A stretch of 63,244 bases of DNA from Acidithiobacillus ferrivorans (GCA_018853935.1 JAAOMR010000047.1:1-63244), one strand, 5' to 3'. Positions 37,339 to 48,461 are shown, counted from the first letter of the stretch. Numbers and translations: made by a program. Notes: a model not told the origin generated them from the sequence alone.

Positions 37339-38359
37339 GCCAATCCACCATGCGCCGACCACCGAAGGCCGTCTCCATCTCCACGAAGTGATGGCGGTCA
37401 TCCACCACCTCGCCGATGATGGCGGCGTCGGCGCCGAGGGGATGTGCCTGCATTACGGCCAACAAGCGCTCCGCCGCCTCCGGCGGGCAGATGGCCACCA
37501 GTTTTCCTTCGTTGGCCACATAGAGGGGGTCCAGTCCTAAGAATTCACAAGCGGCCCTGACCTGGGGCCGGACTGGGATGGGCACTTCCCGGATCCGCAT
37601 CCCCACCCGCGATTGTTGGGCGATCTCGTTCAGGGTGGTGGCGAGCCCGCCGCGGGTGGGGTCCCGTAGGCAATGGATGTCGGGCACCGCCTCCACCATA
37701 GTCGCCACCAAACTATGCAGGGCAGCGGTGTCGGAAGCCACGGTAGTGGCGAAACGCAGATCCTCCCGCAAGGACATAATGGCGACGCCGTGATCCCCGA
37801 TGGTGCCGCTGAGCAGGATACGGTCGCCGGGCCGCGCCCGGTCACCCGCGATGTACAGCCCTTCGGGAACCACGCCGATACCGGTGGTGGTAATGAAGAC
37901 ACCGTCGCCCTTGCCCTGCTCCACCACCTTGGTATCCCCGGCAATGACGGCGACCCCGGCCTCCCGCGCCGCCGCCGCCATGGAGTCTACGATCCGCTGC
38001 AGGTCGCTCAAGGGAAAACCCTCCTCGAGGATGAAGCCCGCCGTGAGATACAGCGGCTTCGCCCCCGCCATCGCCACGTCGTTGATGGTCCCATGCACGG
38101 ACAGGCAACCGATGTCCCCCCCCGGGAAAAAGAGGGGAGAAACTACGTGGCCGTCGGTTGCCACCACCATACGCCCTGACGACACCAGGAAGCAGGCTTG
38201 GTCGTTCAGTGCGCGCAGCCAGTCATTGTCAAAAGCGCGGAGGAAGAGCTCATCGACGAGCTGCGCGCTGGCGCGGCCACCACTGCCATGGGTCATGTCC
38301 ACCCGCCCCTGCCGCCAGTCCAGGGGTCGCAGGTAACTTCTTTTTTGCGTGTCATCCAT
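37307..38359 (-). CDS. hypE: Hydrogenase expression/formation protein HypE
   Basis: 350 residues from the ATG at 38359 (shares its G-A with the hypD stop, TGATG). PurM-like ATPase fold: GDTKVVEQGKGDGVF and TRGGLATTLNEIA are visible, and the protein ends in PRIC, the C-terminal cysteine on which the carbamoyl group is dehydrated to the cyanide ligand. Last gene of hypA-B-F-C-D-E, running into the protease gene. Confidence 0.97.
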   Translation of the reverse strand: MDDTQKRSYLRPLDWRQGRVDMTHGSGGRASAQLVDELFLRAFDNDWLRALNDQACFLVSSGRMVVATDGHVVSPLFFPGGDIGCLSVHGTINDVAMAGAKPLYLTAGFILEEGFPLSDLQRIVDSMAAAAREAGVAVIAGDTKVVEQGKGDGVFITTTGIGVVPEGLYIAGDRARPGDRILLSGTIGDHGVAIMSLREDLRFATTVASDTAALHSLVATMVEAVPDIHCLRDPTRGGLATTLNEIAQQSRVGMRIREVPIPVRPQVRAACEFLGLDPLYVANEGKLVAICPPEAAERLLAVMQAHPLGADAAIIGEVVDDRHHFVEMETAFGGRRMVDWLTGEQLPRIC

Positions 38360-39537
38360 CAATCATTCACCGCCTTCCGGGTGGGGCCGATGTCCCGATA
38401 ATCGCGGTAGCGGCCATAGGTGTAGTGGGCGGCGCAGGCGCCCTCGGAAGAAACCATGCACGACCCCATGGGATTTTCCGGTGTGCAAACCGTGTCGAAG
38501 AGCCGACAGTCCCGGGGTTCCTTGACGCCGCGGAGAATGGCGCCGCACTCACAACCCTTGTGGTCGGCCACCGCTCGGTAAGGGATGGAAAAACGGCGCT
38601 CGGTGTCGAAGTCGCCGTAGGCGGCATTGATGCGCAGTGCGCTGTGGGGGATGGTGCCGAGGCCGCGCCACTCGAAGGCGGGCCGCGTTTCCAGGACCTC
38701 GGCCATCACGGACTGGGCCTTGGGATTACCGTCACGATTGACGGCGCGGGTGAACTCGTTCTCCACTTCCGCCCGCCCGGCATTGATCTGGCGGATCAGC
38801 ATGAGGATCGACTGCATCACATCCAGGGGCTCGAAACCCGCGATCACCACCGGCCGCTGATACTCCTCCGCGACAAACTCATAGGGTCGGCTGCCGATCA
38901 CGGTGCTGACGTGGGACGGCCCGATGATGCCGTCCAGCCGCGCCCCTTCCGCGCCCCCTACCCCCCCCTCCGGCGCGGTCGAATCCAGGATTTTGCGGAT
39001 GGCGGCAGGAGTCAGTACGTGGTTACAGAATACCGTGAAGTTTTTGACCCCCATGGCCTTGGCCTGGCGGATGACCGCGGCGGTAGGCGGGGTGGTCGTC
39101 TCGAAACCGATGGCGAAGAAGACCACCTCGCGATCCGGGTTTTCCTGGGCAATGCGCAGGGCATCCAGGCTGGAGTAAATCATGCGAACATCGGCGCCGG
39201 CCGCCTTGGCCTTGAGCAGGCTCATGCGCTCCGCGGCCGGAACGCGCAGCACATCGCCATAGGTGCAAAGGATGACGCCGTGGTCCAGGGCCAGGGCCAG
39301 GGCGATGGCGCTGTCGATGCGCCCGATGGGCAGTACGCAGACCGGACAGCCGGGCCCGTGGATCAGGCGGATATTGGGCGGCAGGAGGTCCTGGATGCCA
39401 TGGCGGGATATGGCATGGGTATGGCCACCGCAAAACTCCATCAGATGATAGTCCCGACGGGAACGGGCCTCGGCGGCAATGGCGTGCGCCAGACCGCGTG
39501 CCAGGGTGGCGTCGCGGAACTCGTCGACGTACTTCAT
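38359..39537 (-). CDS. hypD: Hydrogenase expression/formation protein HypD
   Basis: 392 residues. The motifs [11 protein letters not shown] (about 36-46), [11 protein letters not shown] (about 62-72) and [10 protein letters not shown] (about 150) are intact, and a C-terminal set of cysteines ([28 protein letters not shown]) forms the [4Fe-4S] site. With HypC and HypE it builds the Fe(CN)2CO unit. The start overlaps hypC (ATGA) and the end overlaps hypE. Confidence 0.97.
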   Translation of the reverse strand: MKYVDEFRDATLARGLAHAIAAEARSRRDYHLMEFCGGHTHAISRHGIQDLLPPNIRLIHGPGCPVCVLPIGRIDSAIALALALDHGVILCTYGDVLRVPAAERMSLLKAKAAGADVRMIYSSLDALRIAQENPDREVVFFAIGFETTTPPTAAVIRQAKAMGVKNFTVFCNHVLTPAAIRKILDSTAPEGGVGGAEGARLDGIIGPSHVSTVIGSRPYEFVAEEYQRPVVIAGFEPLDVMQSILMLIRQINAGRAEVENEFTRAVNRDGNPKAQSVMAEVLETRPAFEWRGLGTIPHSALRINAAYGDFDTERRFSIPYRAVADHKGCECGAILRGVKEPRDCRLFDTVCTPENPMGSCMVSSEGACAAHYTYGRYRDYRDIGPTRKAVND

Positions 39538-39779
39538 GTTTCCGCCCTTCCCCCATCATCCAGCCGACCGGCCAACTCGGCGAAGAGCGCCAAGGTCCGT
39601 TCGGCTTCCTCCGGGTCCAGCCGGGTCAACGCATAGCCCACATGGAGGATGACATAATCCCCCTCCCGGACTCCGTCCACCAGGGCCAGGGAGATCTCCT
39701 TGCGCAGGCCGTCCATCTCGACCACCGCCAGCTCGTTATCCAGCAATCGTTCGACCCGCACGGGGATCGCCAGGCACAT
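39534..39779 (-). CDS. hypC: Hydrogenase assembly chaperone HypC
   Basis: 81 residues starting [10 protein letters not shown], with the essential cysteine at position 2, and [16 protein letters not shown] in the middle, as in other HypC/HupF proteins. It carries the iron unit between HypD and the large subunit. It follows hypF after 13 bases and overlaps hypD by 4. Confidence 0.97.
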   Translation of the reverse strand: MCLAIPVRVERLLDNELAVVEMDGLRKEISLALVDGVREGDYVILHVGYALTRLDPEEAERTLALFAELAGRLDDGGRAET

Positions 39780-39792
39780 GACTTCACTCCTC

Positions 39793-42117
39793 TTATAGCA
39801 CAGCGGCCTGCGCCACCCAGGCCTGTCCCAGGCTCAGGCCGCCATCGTTGGGCGGCAGTCGCCGCGCTTCAAACACTGCAAGTCCCGCCTCTTCCAGTCC
39901 TTTCCGCAGCGCCGTCCGCAAGATCAGGTTGACAAAACAGCCCCCGCCCAGAGCCACCCGCCGGATTCCGCAACGGGCAGAGGCCGCTGCCGCCCATTCA
40001 ATCAGGCCGCGGGCCAGGGTGGCATGGAAGAGGGCTGCCCCGGAGACCGGGTCGTTCAAGTCGGCCAGATGATTCAGCAGCGGCAGCAGATCAAGGATAC
40101 CATCCTCCCCCAGCATGTAGCCGCCCGCCAAGGGGGTTACCCTCCCCCGCCGCAAGGCCAGGCCTTCCAGCAGCAGGGCGGCCTGCCCCTCGAAGTTTGC
40201 ACAGTCCTTGACGCCCAGGAGCGCGGCGGCGGCGTCGAAGAGCCGCCCGGCGCTGCTGGTGGGCGGCGCGTTGATGCCGCGCTCCAGCATCTGGACTACC
40301 ACCTCCGTGCCCTCATGCGGAAAGCGATGGATGATTTCGTTACCCCGGCCCAGGGCGTGCAGCGCGCTCGCCGCCATGCGCCAGGGCTCCCGGGCGGCCC
40401 GGTCGCCCCCCGGCAGAGCCAGGGGACGCAGTTGTCCCAAGCGCTGAAACCCACCCTCTTCCACCCGGAGCAGCTCCCCGCCCCACGGCGTTCCATCGCT
40501 CCCCAGGCCCACGCCGTCCAGCGCCAGCCCGAGGCAATATCCCCGCAAACCATGCTCGGCCATGACGGCGGCGATATGGGCGTGATGGTGCTGAACGGCC
40601 ACCGTCGGCAGGCCATGGGCAGCAGCGAAGGCCAAGGCAAAGCGGCTGCTGTGGAAATCCGGGTGGAGGTCGTGGGCCACCCGCTCCGGGCGGATGTCCA
40701 GCACTCCGAGAAGATGCTCTACCGCCTCTTCGAAAGCCGTGCAAGCGGCGACATTGTCCAGGTCACCCAGGTGCTGGGAGACAAAGGCCTCGTCGCCACG
40801 GGTCAGGCAGATGGTATTCTTGAGAGCTCCCCCGAGCGCCAGAACCGGAGGGCCACTGACGGGCAGCTTTATGGGTGCGGGGGCATAGCCCCGGGCCCGG
40901 CGAATAAAGACCGGAGCGCCCCGATCCGACTGCAGCACACTGTCATCGCAACGGACCAGAATACTGCGGTCATGCACCACATAAGCGTCGGCCAGTCCGT
41001 GCAGACGTCGAAAGGCCGCGTCATTGTCCGTTACCAGAGGTTCGCCGCCAGGGTTGCCAGAGCTGCAGACCAGGACCAGATCCTGGGGTTGCCGCAGCCA
41101 GGCCGTGCCGCGGGGGCGCCCCGCGGCCTCGTGAAAGAGCAGGTAATGGAGTGGCGTATAAGGCAGCATCACTCCGAGCCAGGCAAGCCCCGGCGCCACA
41201 CCGGGAAAAGCGACGTCACAGCCCGGCCCCTTGGGCAACAGCACGATGGGGCGGGCGGTGGATTCCAGCAACAAAGCCGCCTGGTCGTCACAGTGAACCC
41301 AAGGGGTGAGGGAGGCACGGTTTGCCGCCATGACGGCGAAGGGTTTTTCGGCCCGGATTTTGGCGGCGCGCAAGCGCGCCACCGCTTCCCCCTGTCGGGC
41401 GTCGCAGACCAGGTGGAATCCCCCCAGGCCCTTGACGGCCAGGGTCCGGCCGGCGCGGATCAGACCCAGAGCGGCGGCGAGGACATCCGGCACCGCCAGC
41501 GCCCGCCCCTCCCCGTCGTGCAGCGCGAGTTGGGGGCCACAGGCAGGGCAGGCGACCGGCTCGGCGTGAAAACGGCGGTCCAGTGGTTCCCCATACTCGC
41601 GGCGGCACTGGAGGCACAGCCCGAAGCCCGCCATGGATGTATTGGGCCGGTCGTAAGGGAGGGCACCGATGATGGTATAGCGGGGACCACAATGGGTGCA
41701 GTTGATGAAGGGGTAGCGGTAACGGCGGTCGGCGGGATCGAAGAGTTCTTCCAGACAGGCATCGCAGACCGCCGCATCCGGTGAGACGCCGGTGCGGACC
41801 GTGCCCGTGCGGCTTTTTTCAATCAGGAAGTTGGGACAGGCGGGGCGAGGCGCGATCTCCCGCACCTCGATCCCCTCCACCCGGGCGAGTGGCGGGGCCT
41901 TCAGCCGCAGGTCCAGGATGAGGCGTTTCAGGTCCGGGGCCGAACCCTGCACCTCCATGTCCACCCCCCGCCCATCATTGCGCACCCATCCACCGAGCCC
42001 TAGCTCCGTCGCCAGACGGTAGGCGAAGGGCCGAAAGCCCACCCCCTGCACCTGCCCCAACACCCGCAGGCGATAGCGAACAACCCCTGCCACGGAAGGG
42101 CTGCCGACGGGCAACAT
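39793..42117 (-). CDS. hypF: Carbamoyltransferase HypF
   Basis: 774 residues with the full domain order: acylphosphatase (about 10-95, [16 protein letters not shown]), two zinc-finger motifs (CDACLEEL ... [15 protein letters not shown] ... CPACGP, about 115-190), YrdC-like domain (about 200-390) and a Kae1-like C-terminal domain with [13 protein letters not shown] (about 495-507). It makes the carbamoyl group, from carbamoyl phosphate and ATP, that becomes cyanide on HypE. The start shares one base with the hypB stop. Confidence 0.97.
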   Translation of the reverse strand: MLPVGSPSVAGVVRYRLRVLGQVQGVGFRPFAYRLATELGLGGWVRNDGRGVDMEVQGSAPDLKRLILDLRLKAPPLARVEGIEVREIAPRPACPNFLIEKSRTGTVRTGVSPDAAVCDACLEELFDPADRRYRYPFINCTHCGPRYTIIGALPYDRPNTSMAGFGLCLQCRREYGEPLDRRFHAEPVACPACGPQLALHDGEGRALAVPDVLAAALGLIRAGRTLAVKGLGGFHLVCDARQGEAVARLRAAKIRAEKPFAVMAANRASLTPWVHCDDQAALLLESTARPIVLLPKGPGCDVAFPGVAPGLAWLGVMLPYTPLHYLLFHEAAGRPRGTAWLRQPQDLVLVCSSGNPGGEPLVTDNDAAFRRLHGLADAYVVHDRSILVRCDDSVLQSDRGAPVFIRRARGYAPAPIKLPVSGPPVLALGGALKNTICLTRGDEAFVSQHLGDLDNVAACTAFEEAVEHLLGVLDIRPERVAHDLHPDFHSSRFALAFAAAHGLPTVAVQHHHAHIAAVMAEHGLRGYCLGLALDGVGLGSDGTPWGGELLRVEEGGFQRLGQLRPLALPGGDRAAREPWRMAASALHALGRGNEIIHRFPHEGTEVVVQMLERGINAPPTSSAGRLFDAAAALLGVKDCANFEGQAALLLEGLALRRGRVTPLAGGYMLGEDGILDLLPLLNHLADLNDPVSGAALFHATLARGLIEWAAAASARCGIRRVALGGGCFVNLILRTALRKGLEEAGLAVFEARRLPPNDGGLSLGQAWVAQAAVL

Positions 42118-43004
42118 CAGTGGGCCTCTCCCAGCCGCGATTGCAGGGCGGCCAACTCTTGTTCCAGGGCAGTCCTTCGCTCCCGCAGCGCCCTTTCGCG
42201 CGCGCTACGGGCCTGATCGGCACCGCCCTCGATCCACTCCAGCCACGCGGCCATGCCGTCGCCGCGAGTGGCGGAGACCTGCAGGACCACGAGTTTCGGA
42301 TTGATCCGCCGGGCATAGTCGATGCAGGCATCCACATCGAATTCCAGATAGGGAAGCAGATCGACCTTGTTGAGGAGCATGAGGTCGGCGGCGTGAAACA
42401 TATCCGGATATTTGAGGGGCTTGTCCTCCCCTTCGGTTACCGACAGCACCACCACCTTGTGAGCCTCTCCCAGATCAAATGCGGCCGGGCAGACCAGGTT
42501 CCCAACGTTTTCGATGAAGAGCACCCCGCCGGTGACGGGCGGCAACTGCTCCAGTGCATGCCCCACCATGTGGGCGTCCAGATGGCAGCCCTTGCCGGTG
42601 TTGATCTGCAGCGCGGCCACCCCGGTGGCGCGAATGCGCTCGGCATCCCGACCCGTCTGCTGATCTCCTTCGATCACCGCCACCGGCAGCCGATGTTGCA
42701 GAGCCTCGACGGTGCGCACCAGCAGCGTGGTCTTGCCCGAGCCGGGGCTGGAGACCAGATTCAGGGCAAAGATACCCCGCTCGGCCAGATACCGGCGATT
42801 AGCGTCGGCATAGCGCTGATTCTTGGCCAGGATGTCCTGCTCGATCCGCAGCATGCGCCGCCCGTCCATGCCCGGTGCATGGACGTGGGCCGGCTGAGGC
42901 TCGTCGCCGTGATGATGGTGCCCGTTATCCTCGTGATGATCGTCATGGTGATCATGCCCATCGATCTTCACCTCACCACCGCCGCAACCACATGTGGTAC
43001 ACAT
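42117..43004 (-). CDS. hypB: Nickel-inserting GTPase HypB
   Basis: 295 residues from the ATG at 43004, 7 bases after GGAGG and overlapping the hypA stop. The N-terminus MCTTCGC is the high-affinity metal site, followed by a histidine- and aspartate-rich stretch (residues 13-43, with HDHHDDHH and HHHHGD) suited to nickel storage. The GTPase domain (about 75-260) shows [11 protein letters not shown] (P-loop), [22 protein letters not shown] and [10 protein letters not shown]. It inserts nickel into the large subunit with HypA. Confidence 0.97.
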   Translation of the reverse strand: MCTTCGCGGGEVKIDGHDHHDDHHEDNGHHHHGDEPQPAHVHAPGMDGRRMLRIEQDILAKNQRYADANRRYLAERGIFALNLVSSPGSGKTTLLVRTVEALQHRLPVAVIEGDQQTGRDAERIRATGVAALQINTGKGCHLDAHMVGHALEQLPPVTGGVLFIENVGNLVCPAAFDLGEAHKVVVLSVTEGEDKPLKYPDMFHAADLMLLNKVDLLPYLEFDVDACIDYARRINPKLVVLQVSATRGDGMAAWLEWIEGGADQARSARERALRERRTALEQELAALQSRLGEAH

Positions 43005-43345
43005 CATTCCACCTCCAATTGCTGAATACGCAATTCCTCGCCCGCGATGACCTGAAGCGGATGACTGCCGCATTGGGGGCAGGCATCGAAATATTGCCGG
43101 ATGGATACCTTTTCGCCGCAGGGAAGGCACCACGCCTGTGCCAGCACCGTCACGATTTCGAGACGGGATCCCTCGGCCAGGGTGCCCTGCGTGACCACAT
43201 CAAAATTGAAGCGCAACGCCTCCGGTTCCACGCTGGCCAGGGCGCCGATCGCCAACCATACCGCATGCACACGGGCGAAGTGCAGGATCTTGGCCTGCTC
43301 TTCCAGCGCCTGTAGCACACCTTCGCACAATGCCATCTCATGCAT
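43004..43345 (-). CDS. hypA: Hydrogenase nickel incorporation protein HypA
   Basis: The ATG at 43345 gives 113 residues starting [10 protein letters not shown], in which the histidine at position 2 binds nickel; a TTG two codons upstream would disturb this. AGGTGA precedes the ATG. Two CxxC pairs for zinc are present (WCLPCGE about 74, CPQCGS about 93). First gene of the hyp operon. The upstream 220 bases contain a TATAAT and an inverted repeat (see the regulatory site). Confidence 0.96.
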   Translation of the reverse strand: MHEMALCEGVLQALEEQAKILHFARVHAVWLAIGALASVEPEALRFNFDVVTQGTLAEGSRLEIVTVLAQAWCLPCGEKVSIRQYFDACPQCGSHPLQVIAGEELRIQQLEVE

Positions 43346-43395
43346 GGTCAAGTCACCTGTATATTTGCCCGCTTTCTGCTTCGTGTCATGGAATC

Positions 43396-43415
43396 ATTCA
43401 CCATGTTGAATTATA
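43396..43415 (-). promoter_or_regulatory. Possible promoter -10 and operator of the hyp operon
   Basis: On the minus strand TATAAT (43410-43415) is a perfect -10 match about 65 bases upstream of hypA, though no good -35 is visible at 17 bases. The inverted repeat ATTCA-CCATGT-TGAAT (43396-43411) overlaps its downstream edge, a position from which a bound protein could block transcription. Assignment is inference. Confidence 0.3.
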
Positions 43416-43569
43416 AATAGGTATATATCAGAATGACCTGCGTTTAAAGTGCGACGGACTAGCAGCAGCTTATGGGAAAAACATACGCAAAAACTTTGTT
43501 CTTTGCCGTGCGACGTCAGTGGTATCTTTGGCGTTGAAGTCCATAGAAGAATTTTGGGAGGAAATCATC

Positions 43570-44166
43570 ATGAACTGGCCACAACGTCACCTCATCTGCT
43601 TAGTGTCCGGCGCCATCCTATATGCCGGAACAGCAGTCACTGGGGCCAGCGCATCCCCTGTGGATATTCAATTAAATATCGGGACGCAGCCCATGTATGC
43701 AGCGCCGGGCTACCCGCCCGTAACCATCGCCACACCACCCCTGATGATCTGGCTGAGCAATCTGGGGGTCTATGCGGCCTATGGCGCTCCCCAACCCATT
43801 TTCTATCTGGGCTCAAGTTATTATTACTATTACGGGAATCGCTGGTGGGCCGGACCGGGCTATCGTGGACCCTGGCGCCCTATCGTCGCGCCACCACCCG
43901 CACTCCGTCATTGGAATCACCGCGACTGGCAGAATATTCAGCGCGACGTCGGCCGCCATTATCGCGATCCGCAATGGCGCCATTTCCGGCCAGCGGAACG
44001 TCCGCAACCGCCGCGCTATCGCGGACCAGAGCAGCGGGCACCTGGCGCTTTTCGGGGACCCGAGGGACATGGACCTGCGCAGCGACCAGATCATGGACAG
44101 GGCCATAACGATCAGAATCGAGGCCATGGTCCGCAGGGACAAGGATCGCGGCAGGGTCGAAACTAA
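43570..44166 (+). CDS. Secreted proline/glycine/histidine-rich protein
   Basis: 198 residues from the ATG at 43570, preceded by GGGAGGAAA. A signal peptide is clear (residues 1-31, [18 protein letters not shown]). The middle contains a tyrosine-rich segment ([19 protein letters not shown], about 85-103) of the kind seen in YXWGXW-type envelope proteins, and the last 70 residues are low-complexity with R, P, H, G and Q ([27 protein letters not shown]). Probably periplasmic or surface-exposed; function unknown. Its stop overlaps the alaS stop on the other strand by 4 bases. Confidence 0.8.
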   Translation: MNWPQRHLICLVSGAILYAGTAVTGASASPVDIQLNIGTQPMYAAPGYPPVTIATPPLMIWLSNLGVYAAYGAPQPIFYLGSSYYYYYGNRWWAGPGYRGPWRPIVAPPPALRHWNHRDWQNIQRDVGRHYRDPQWRHFRPAERPQPPRYRGPEQRAPGAFRGPEGHGPAQRPDHGQGHNDQNRGHGPQGQGSRQGRN

Positions 44167-46799
44167 CCGAGTTTGCCTCTGACCCAATCGCGGGCGGCAT
44201 TGAGGGCGGCGTCCAAGGCCGCCGGATTACCGGCCCCGGCCTGCGCCATATCCGGACGCCCGCCGCCCTTGCCACCCAGTGGGTTCGCCACGACATTCAC
44301 CAGCTCTCCGGCGTGAATCCGTCCAGTCAGCGCTTTACCCACTCCGGCAATCAACGCCACCTTCTCCCCTTCCACACCCGCCAGGACGATGACGCCGCCG
44401 TCAGGTAACTGACCGCGCAGACGATCCAGGGCATCGCGCAGGGCTTTGCCATCCATCCCCTCCAGGCGGCGGATCAATACCGACACACCGCCCACGTTTT
44501 CGACCTGTGCCGCAAGATCCGCACCCGCTCTGGCGGCTTCATCCCGCTTAGCTTTTTCCAGATCTTTTTCTAGTTGGCGCAGGCGCTCCAGGGTTTGTGC
44601 CAAACGTTGGTCGAGCTCTGCTGGGGCGACTTTCAACAGTCCGGCCGCTGCTTGCAAGCGTTCTTCATCGCGCTGAATAGCCTCCAGCGCCACCGCACCG
44701 GCGACCGCCTCGATACGCCGGATACCCGCTGCCACGCCGCTTTCACTGAGGATCTTGAACACGCCCATATCCCCCAGTGCCTCCACATGGGTGCCGCCAC
44801 AAAGCTCCATGGAGAAATCTCCCATACGCACCACCCGCACCTCATCACCGTACTTCTCGCCGAAGAGGGCCATGGCACCCAGGGCCTGTGCCTCGGCAAC
44901 AGGCAAGACCCGGGTTTCTGCGCCGACGTTATTGCGAATAGCGGCATTGACCACGCGCTCGATTTCCCGCAACTGCGCCGCCGTCACCGGCTCGGGCTGA
45001 CTGAAGTCGAAACGCAGCCGCTCCGGGTTGACCAGCGAACCCTTCTGCTGCACGTGACTGCCAAGAACGTTGCGCAGGGCGGCATGGAGCAAATGGGTCG
45101 CGGAGTGATGTGCTGCCGTCGCCCGGCGCCCCACTTCGTCCACACTGGCAAGCACCGCATCGCCAACCTGCAGACGACCGGATGTCAAACGCCCCAAATG
45201 CACATGCAGGTGACCCAAGGGCTTTTGCGTGTCACGCACGGTAAACAGGGCACCATCCGACTGAAGTTCGCCACGATCCCCCGCCTGCCCGCCGGACTCC
45301 CCGTAAAAAGGCGTCCGATCAAGAATAACCACACCTGCATCCCCAGCTTCGAGGAAGGCCACTTCTTCTCCATCGCGGATCAGCGCCAGAACCTTCCCCT
45401 CATCCGCACAGGCCGTATAACCGGTGAACACCGTAGTGGGCAGGCGCATGGCCAGATCGTGATAGACCCGTTCCGTCTTCACTTCTCCACTGCCCGCCCA
45501 GGCGGCACGGGAACGGCTGCGCTGCTCAGCCATGGCCGCCTCGTAGCCCTCCATATCCATGACCAGATCGCGCTCGCGGGCAATATCGGCGGTCAGATCG
45601 ACGGGAAAACCAAAGGTATCCGCGAGCCGGAAAATGATTTCGCCGGGGATGGCGGCACCCGCTGCCAGACCCGCAATGGCCTCTTCCAGCAGACTGAGTC
45701 CGCGCTCCAGCGTTTCCCGGAATCGGGTTTCCTCACGCTCCAGAGCACGCTCGACTTCGCGCTGTGCCCGCGCAAGTTCGGGAAAAGCGCTGCCCATCTC
45801 GGCCACCAGTGGTGCCACCAGTTGATGAAAAAATACGTTCTCCATGCCCAGCTTGCGGCCATGCCGCACGGCGCGGCGGATAATGCGGCGCAGTACATAG
45901 CCGCGCCCCTCGTTGGCGGGCAGGACGCCATCGGTGATGAGAAAGCTGCAAGCGCGGATGTGATCCGCCAGCACCCGCAAACTGGTGTCCATCGCCGTAT
46001 CACTGCCGTAGGTTTTGCCACTGATGCTGGCCGCCGCGGCGATCAGCGGCTTGAAGAGGTCGGTGTCATAGTTGTTGTGTACACCCTGGAGAACGGCCGC
46101 GAGACGCTCCAGACCCATGCCGGTATCGACAGAAGGTTTGGGCAGAGGGGTCAGGGTGCCGCTGCTGTCCCGGTCAAACTGCATGAAAACCAGATTCCAG
46201 ATTTCGATATAGCGATCGCCATCGGCCTCGGGGCTGCCCGGAGGGCCACCGGGAATGTGGGGGCCGTGGTCATAGAAAATCTCTGAGCAAGGGCCACAAG
46301 GGCCGGTGTCACCCATGCTCCAAAAGTTATCCTTCTCGCCACAGCGGGAGAGGCGCGCGGGATCAATGCCGATCTCGTTAATCCAGATGTCGGCCGCCTC
46401 ATCATCCTCTTCGTAAACCGTAATCCAGAGTTTTTCCGGCGGCAGGTCCAGACGTTCGGTGAGGAAACGCCAGGCAAAACCGATCACTTCACGCTTGAAA
46501 TAGTCGCCAAAAGAGAAGTTGCCCAGCATTTCGAAAAAGGTGTGGTGCCGCGCTGTGTAGCCAACATTTTCCAGATCATTGTGCTTGCCACCCGCACGCA
46601 TACAGCGCTGTGAGGAGACAGCGCGCCGGTAGGGACGGGTTTCCAGACCGAGAAACACGTCCTTGAAGGGTACCATACCGGCATTGGTGAACAGCAGGGT
46701 CGGATCATTACGGGGAATCAGCGGGCTGGAGGGTACGATCTGGTGCCCCTGCTCCACAAAATACTCCAGAAAAGCTTGGCGAATGGCTTGCGCGTGCAT
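44163..46799 (-). CDS. alaS: Alanine-tRNA ligase
   Basis: 878 residues from the ATG at 46799 (GGAAG upstream); an in-frame extension of 8 residues is not conserved. Domains in order: class II catalytic domain ([35 protein letters not shown]), tRNA recognition, editing domain with [12 protein letters not shown] (zinc histidines, about 560) and [13 protein letters not shown] (about 660), and a C-Ala domain ending [13 protein letters not shown]. It charges tRNA-Ala and clears Ser-tRNA-Ala. It follows recA-recX, a common neighbourhood in proteobacteria. Confidence 0.98.
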   Translation of the reverse strand: MHAQAIRQAFLEYFVEQGHQIVPSSPLIPRNDPTLLFTNAGMVPFKDVFLGLETRPYRRAVSSQRCMRAGGKHNDLENVGYTARHHTFFEMLGNFSFGDYFKREVIGFAWRFLTERLDLPPEKLWITVYEEDDEAADIWINEIGIDPARLSRCGEKDNFWSMGDTGPCGPCSEIFYDHGPHIPGGPPGSPEADGDRYIEIWNLVFMQFDRDSSGTLTPLPKPSVDTGMGLERLAAVLQGVHNNYDTDLFKPLIAAAASISGKTYGSDTAMDTSLRVLADHIRACSFLITDGVLPANEGRGYVLRRIIRRAVRHGRKLGMENVFFHQLVAPLVAEMGSAFPELARAQREVERALEREETRFRETLERGLSLLEEAIAGLAAGAAIPGEIIFRLADTFGFPVDLTADIARERDLVMDMEGYEAAMAEQRSRSRAAWAGSGEVKTERVYHDLAMRLPTTVFTGYTACADEGKVLALIRDGEEVAFLEAGDAGVVILDRTPFYGESGGQAGDRGELQSDGALFTVRDTQKPLGHLHVHLGRLTSGRLQVGDAVLASVDEVGRRATAAHHSATHLLHAALRNVLGSHVQQKGSLVNPERLRFDFSQPEPVTAAQLREIERVVNAAIRNNVGAETRVLPVAEAQALGAMALFGEKYGDEVRVVRMGDFSMELCGGTHVEALGDMGVFKILSESGVAAGIRRIEAVAGAVALEAIQRDEERLQAAAGLLKVAPAELDQRLAQTLERLRQLEKDLEKAKRDEAARAGADLAAQVENVGGVSVLIRRLEGMDGKALRDALDRLRGQLPDGGVIVLAGVEGEKVALIAGVGKALTGRIHAGELVNVVANPLGGKGGGRPDMAQAGAGNPAALDAALNAARDWVRGKLG

Positions 46800-46847
46800 C
46801 GGTCTTCCGTTAATAAAAAACAAAAATGAAAAGTAATTCTGGCTATC

Positions 46848-47306
46848 CTAACCGGCGGAGAAGCCCTCATCTCTGCCAGCTGCCGCAAGTACGCGTCGAA
46901 TGACGTCCCCTGTGAATCCACGTCCGGCCAGAAAACGGGCACGCCGGGCATAATCTTTGGCATCTGCCGGCGCCGTACCGCCAAAACGCTTCTGATACAC
47001 CGCCTGCGCTTGCTCCAGCCAGTTAACCTCTGTATTTGCGGCGGGTTCATCAACCCCCGCCCGCTGCAAGTCCTGGCGCAAGCGCAACGGCCCATGCCCC
47101 TGACGCACGCGGGTACGGGTGAGCATTTCCGCGTAACGCGCATCATCCTGATAACCGGCAGCGACAAGTGCGTCCAGCGCCAGCGCCACGTCCCCTGCAT
47201 CACATCCCGCACGGAGCAGCTTGTCACGCAACTCCAGACGTCCATATTCCCGACGTGCCAGCAGCCGTAGCGCCAACGCGGTGGGATCGCTGCGTTCTGC
47301 CGTCAA
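46848..47306 (-). CDS. recX: Regulatory protein RecX
   Basis: 152 residues with three tandem three-helix repeats typical of RecX (ALRLLARREYGRLELRDKLL, LVAAGYQDDARYAEMLTRTR, ARRARFLAGRGFTGDVIRRVL). The start is a TTG directly after the recA stop (TAATTG), so translation probably follows recA. RecX binds RecA filaments and restrains their activity. Confidence 0.95.
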   Translation of the reverse strand: MTAERSDPTALALRLLARREYGRLELRDKLLRAGCDAGDVALALDALVAAGYQDDARYAEMLTRTRVRQGHGPLRLRQDLQRAGVDEPAANTEVNWLEQAQAVYQKRFGGTAPADAKDYARRARFLAGRGFTGDVIRRVLAAAGRDEGFSAG

Positions 47307-48353
47307 TTACTCGACCGCTGCGGGCTCGACCGGCTCGACCACGTCTTCGGCAAAGGCCAGGGGATGTCCTGCTGCCGCTGCCCGTATCCGCTGCTCGATA
47401 TTGACTGCCAGCTCCGGATGTTCCTTGAGGTACTGACGGGCATTGTCCTTGCCTTGGCCGATACGCTCCCCCTGGCAGCTGTACCAAGCCCCGCTTTTCT
47501 CCACAATATCGAACTTCACACCCAGGTCCACCAACTCGGAGAGACGGGAGATGCCTTCACCGTAGTAGATGGCGAATTCGGCTTCGCGGAAAGGGGGGGC
47601 CACCTTATTTTTGACCACCTTAACGCGGGTATCATTACCTACCACTTCGTCGCTCTTTTTGATCGCGCCGATGCGGCGGATATCGAGACGCACGGAGGCG
47701 TAGAACTTGAGCGCATTACCGCCGGTGGTCGTCTCCGGGCTGCCGTACATCACGCCGATTTTCATGCGGATCTGGTTGATGAAGATAACCAGAGTGTTGG
47801 TCCGCGAGATATTGGCGGTGAGCTTGCGCAGGGCCTGGCTCATCAGACGGGCTTGCAGACCGACGTGGGAGTCGCCCATGTCACCTTCAATTTCCGCTTT
47901 GGGGGTCAGCGCTGCCACGGAGTCGATCACAATCAGGTCCACTGCCCCCGAACGCACCAGCATGTCAGCGATTTCCAGCGCCTGTTCGCCGGTATCGGGC
48001 TGAGAGATCAGCAGGTTTTCCAGATCAACGCCGAGCTTGTGGGCATAGCTGGGGTCGAGGGCGTGCTCGGCATCAATGAAGGCCGCTGTGCCTCCGGCTG
48101 CCTGACAGCTGGCGATGACGTGCAGGGTGAGCGTCGTCTTGCCGGAAGATTCCGGCCCGTAAATTTCCACCACCCTGCCCCGGGGCAGGCCGCCCACCCC
48201 CAAGGCGAGGTCCAAGCCCAACGAACCGGTGGAGTAGACCGCTATATCTTTGATGGCATTGTGATCGCCGAGACGCATGACGGCGCCTTTACCAAACTGC
48301 TTGTCGATCTGTGACAGGGCGGCCGCAAGGGCCTTGCTACGCTGTTCATCCAT
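47307..48353 (-). CDS. recA: Recombinase RecA
   Basis: 348 residues with Walker [16 protein letters not shown] (about 66-80), the L1/L2 DNA-binding loop regions (including [14 protein letters not shown]) and [20 protein letters not shown]. The C-terminus is the usual acidic type. The ATP-dependent strand-exchange and SOS coprotease. No E. coli-type LexA box (CTGT-N8-ACAG) is evident in the 218 bases upstream; two CGGAACA direct repeats are there instead. Confidence 0.99.
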   Translation of the reverse strand: MDEQRSKALAAALSQIDKQFGKGAVMRLGDHNAIKDIAVYSTGSLGLDLALGVGGLPRGRVVEIYGPESSGKTTLTLHVIASCQAAGGTAAFIDAEHALDPSYAHKLGVDLENLLISQPDTGEQALEIADMLVRSGAVDLIVIDSVAALTPKAEIEGDMGDSHVGLQARLMSQALRKLTANISRTNTLVIFINQIRMKIGVMYGSPETTTGGNALKFYASVRLDIRRIGAIKKSDEVVGNDTRVKVVKNKVAPPFREAEFAIYYGEGISRLSELVDLGVKFDIVEKSGAWYSCQGERIGQGKDNARQYLKEHPELAVNIEQRIRAAAAGHPLAFAEDVVEPVEPAAVE

Positions 48354-48438
48354 AATGCTTTCCTTCTCCTGATATAGAGGGTTATCCTATCCTTTCAAAC
48401 CACCATTTTGCAGTGGCGCGCGGCGGGACCTGGTCACC

Positions 48439-48461
48439 CGGAACAGCGGGTCATCGGAACA
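48439..48461. repeat. Direct repeat upstream of recA
   Basis: CGGAACA occurs at 48439-48445 and 48455-48461, 16 bases apart (on the minus strand TGTTCCG twice), 86-108 bases before the recA start. It may be a binding site for a regulator such as LexA in a lineage with a different SOS box, but chance is possible. Confidence 0.3.

Noticed and set aside
38158-41784. Long plus-strand frames (up to 586 codons) opposite hypD and hypF
   Set aside because: They lie wholly antisense to complete hyp genes in GC-rich DNA, where long open antisense frames are expected, and have no recognisable motifs.
44574-46286. 570-codon plus-strand frame opposite alaS
   Set aside because: Antisense to a complete, motif-rich alaS; no family resemblance.
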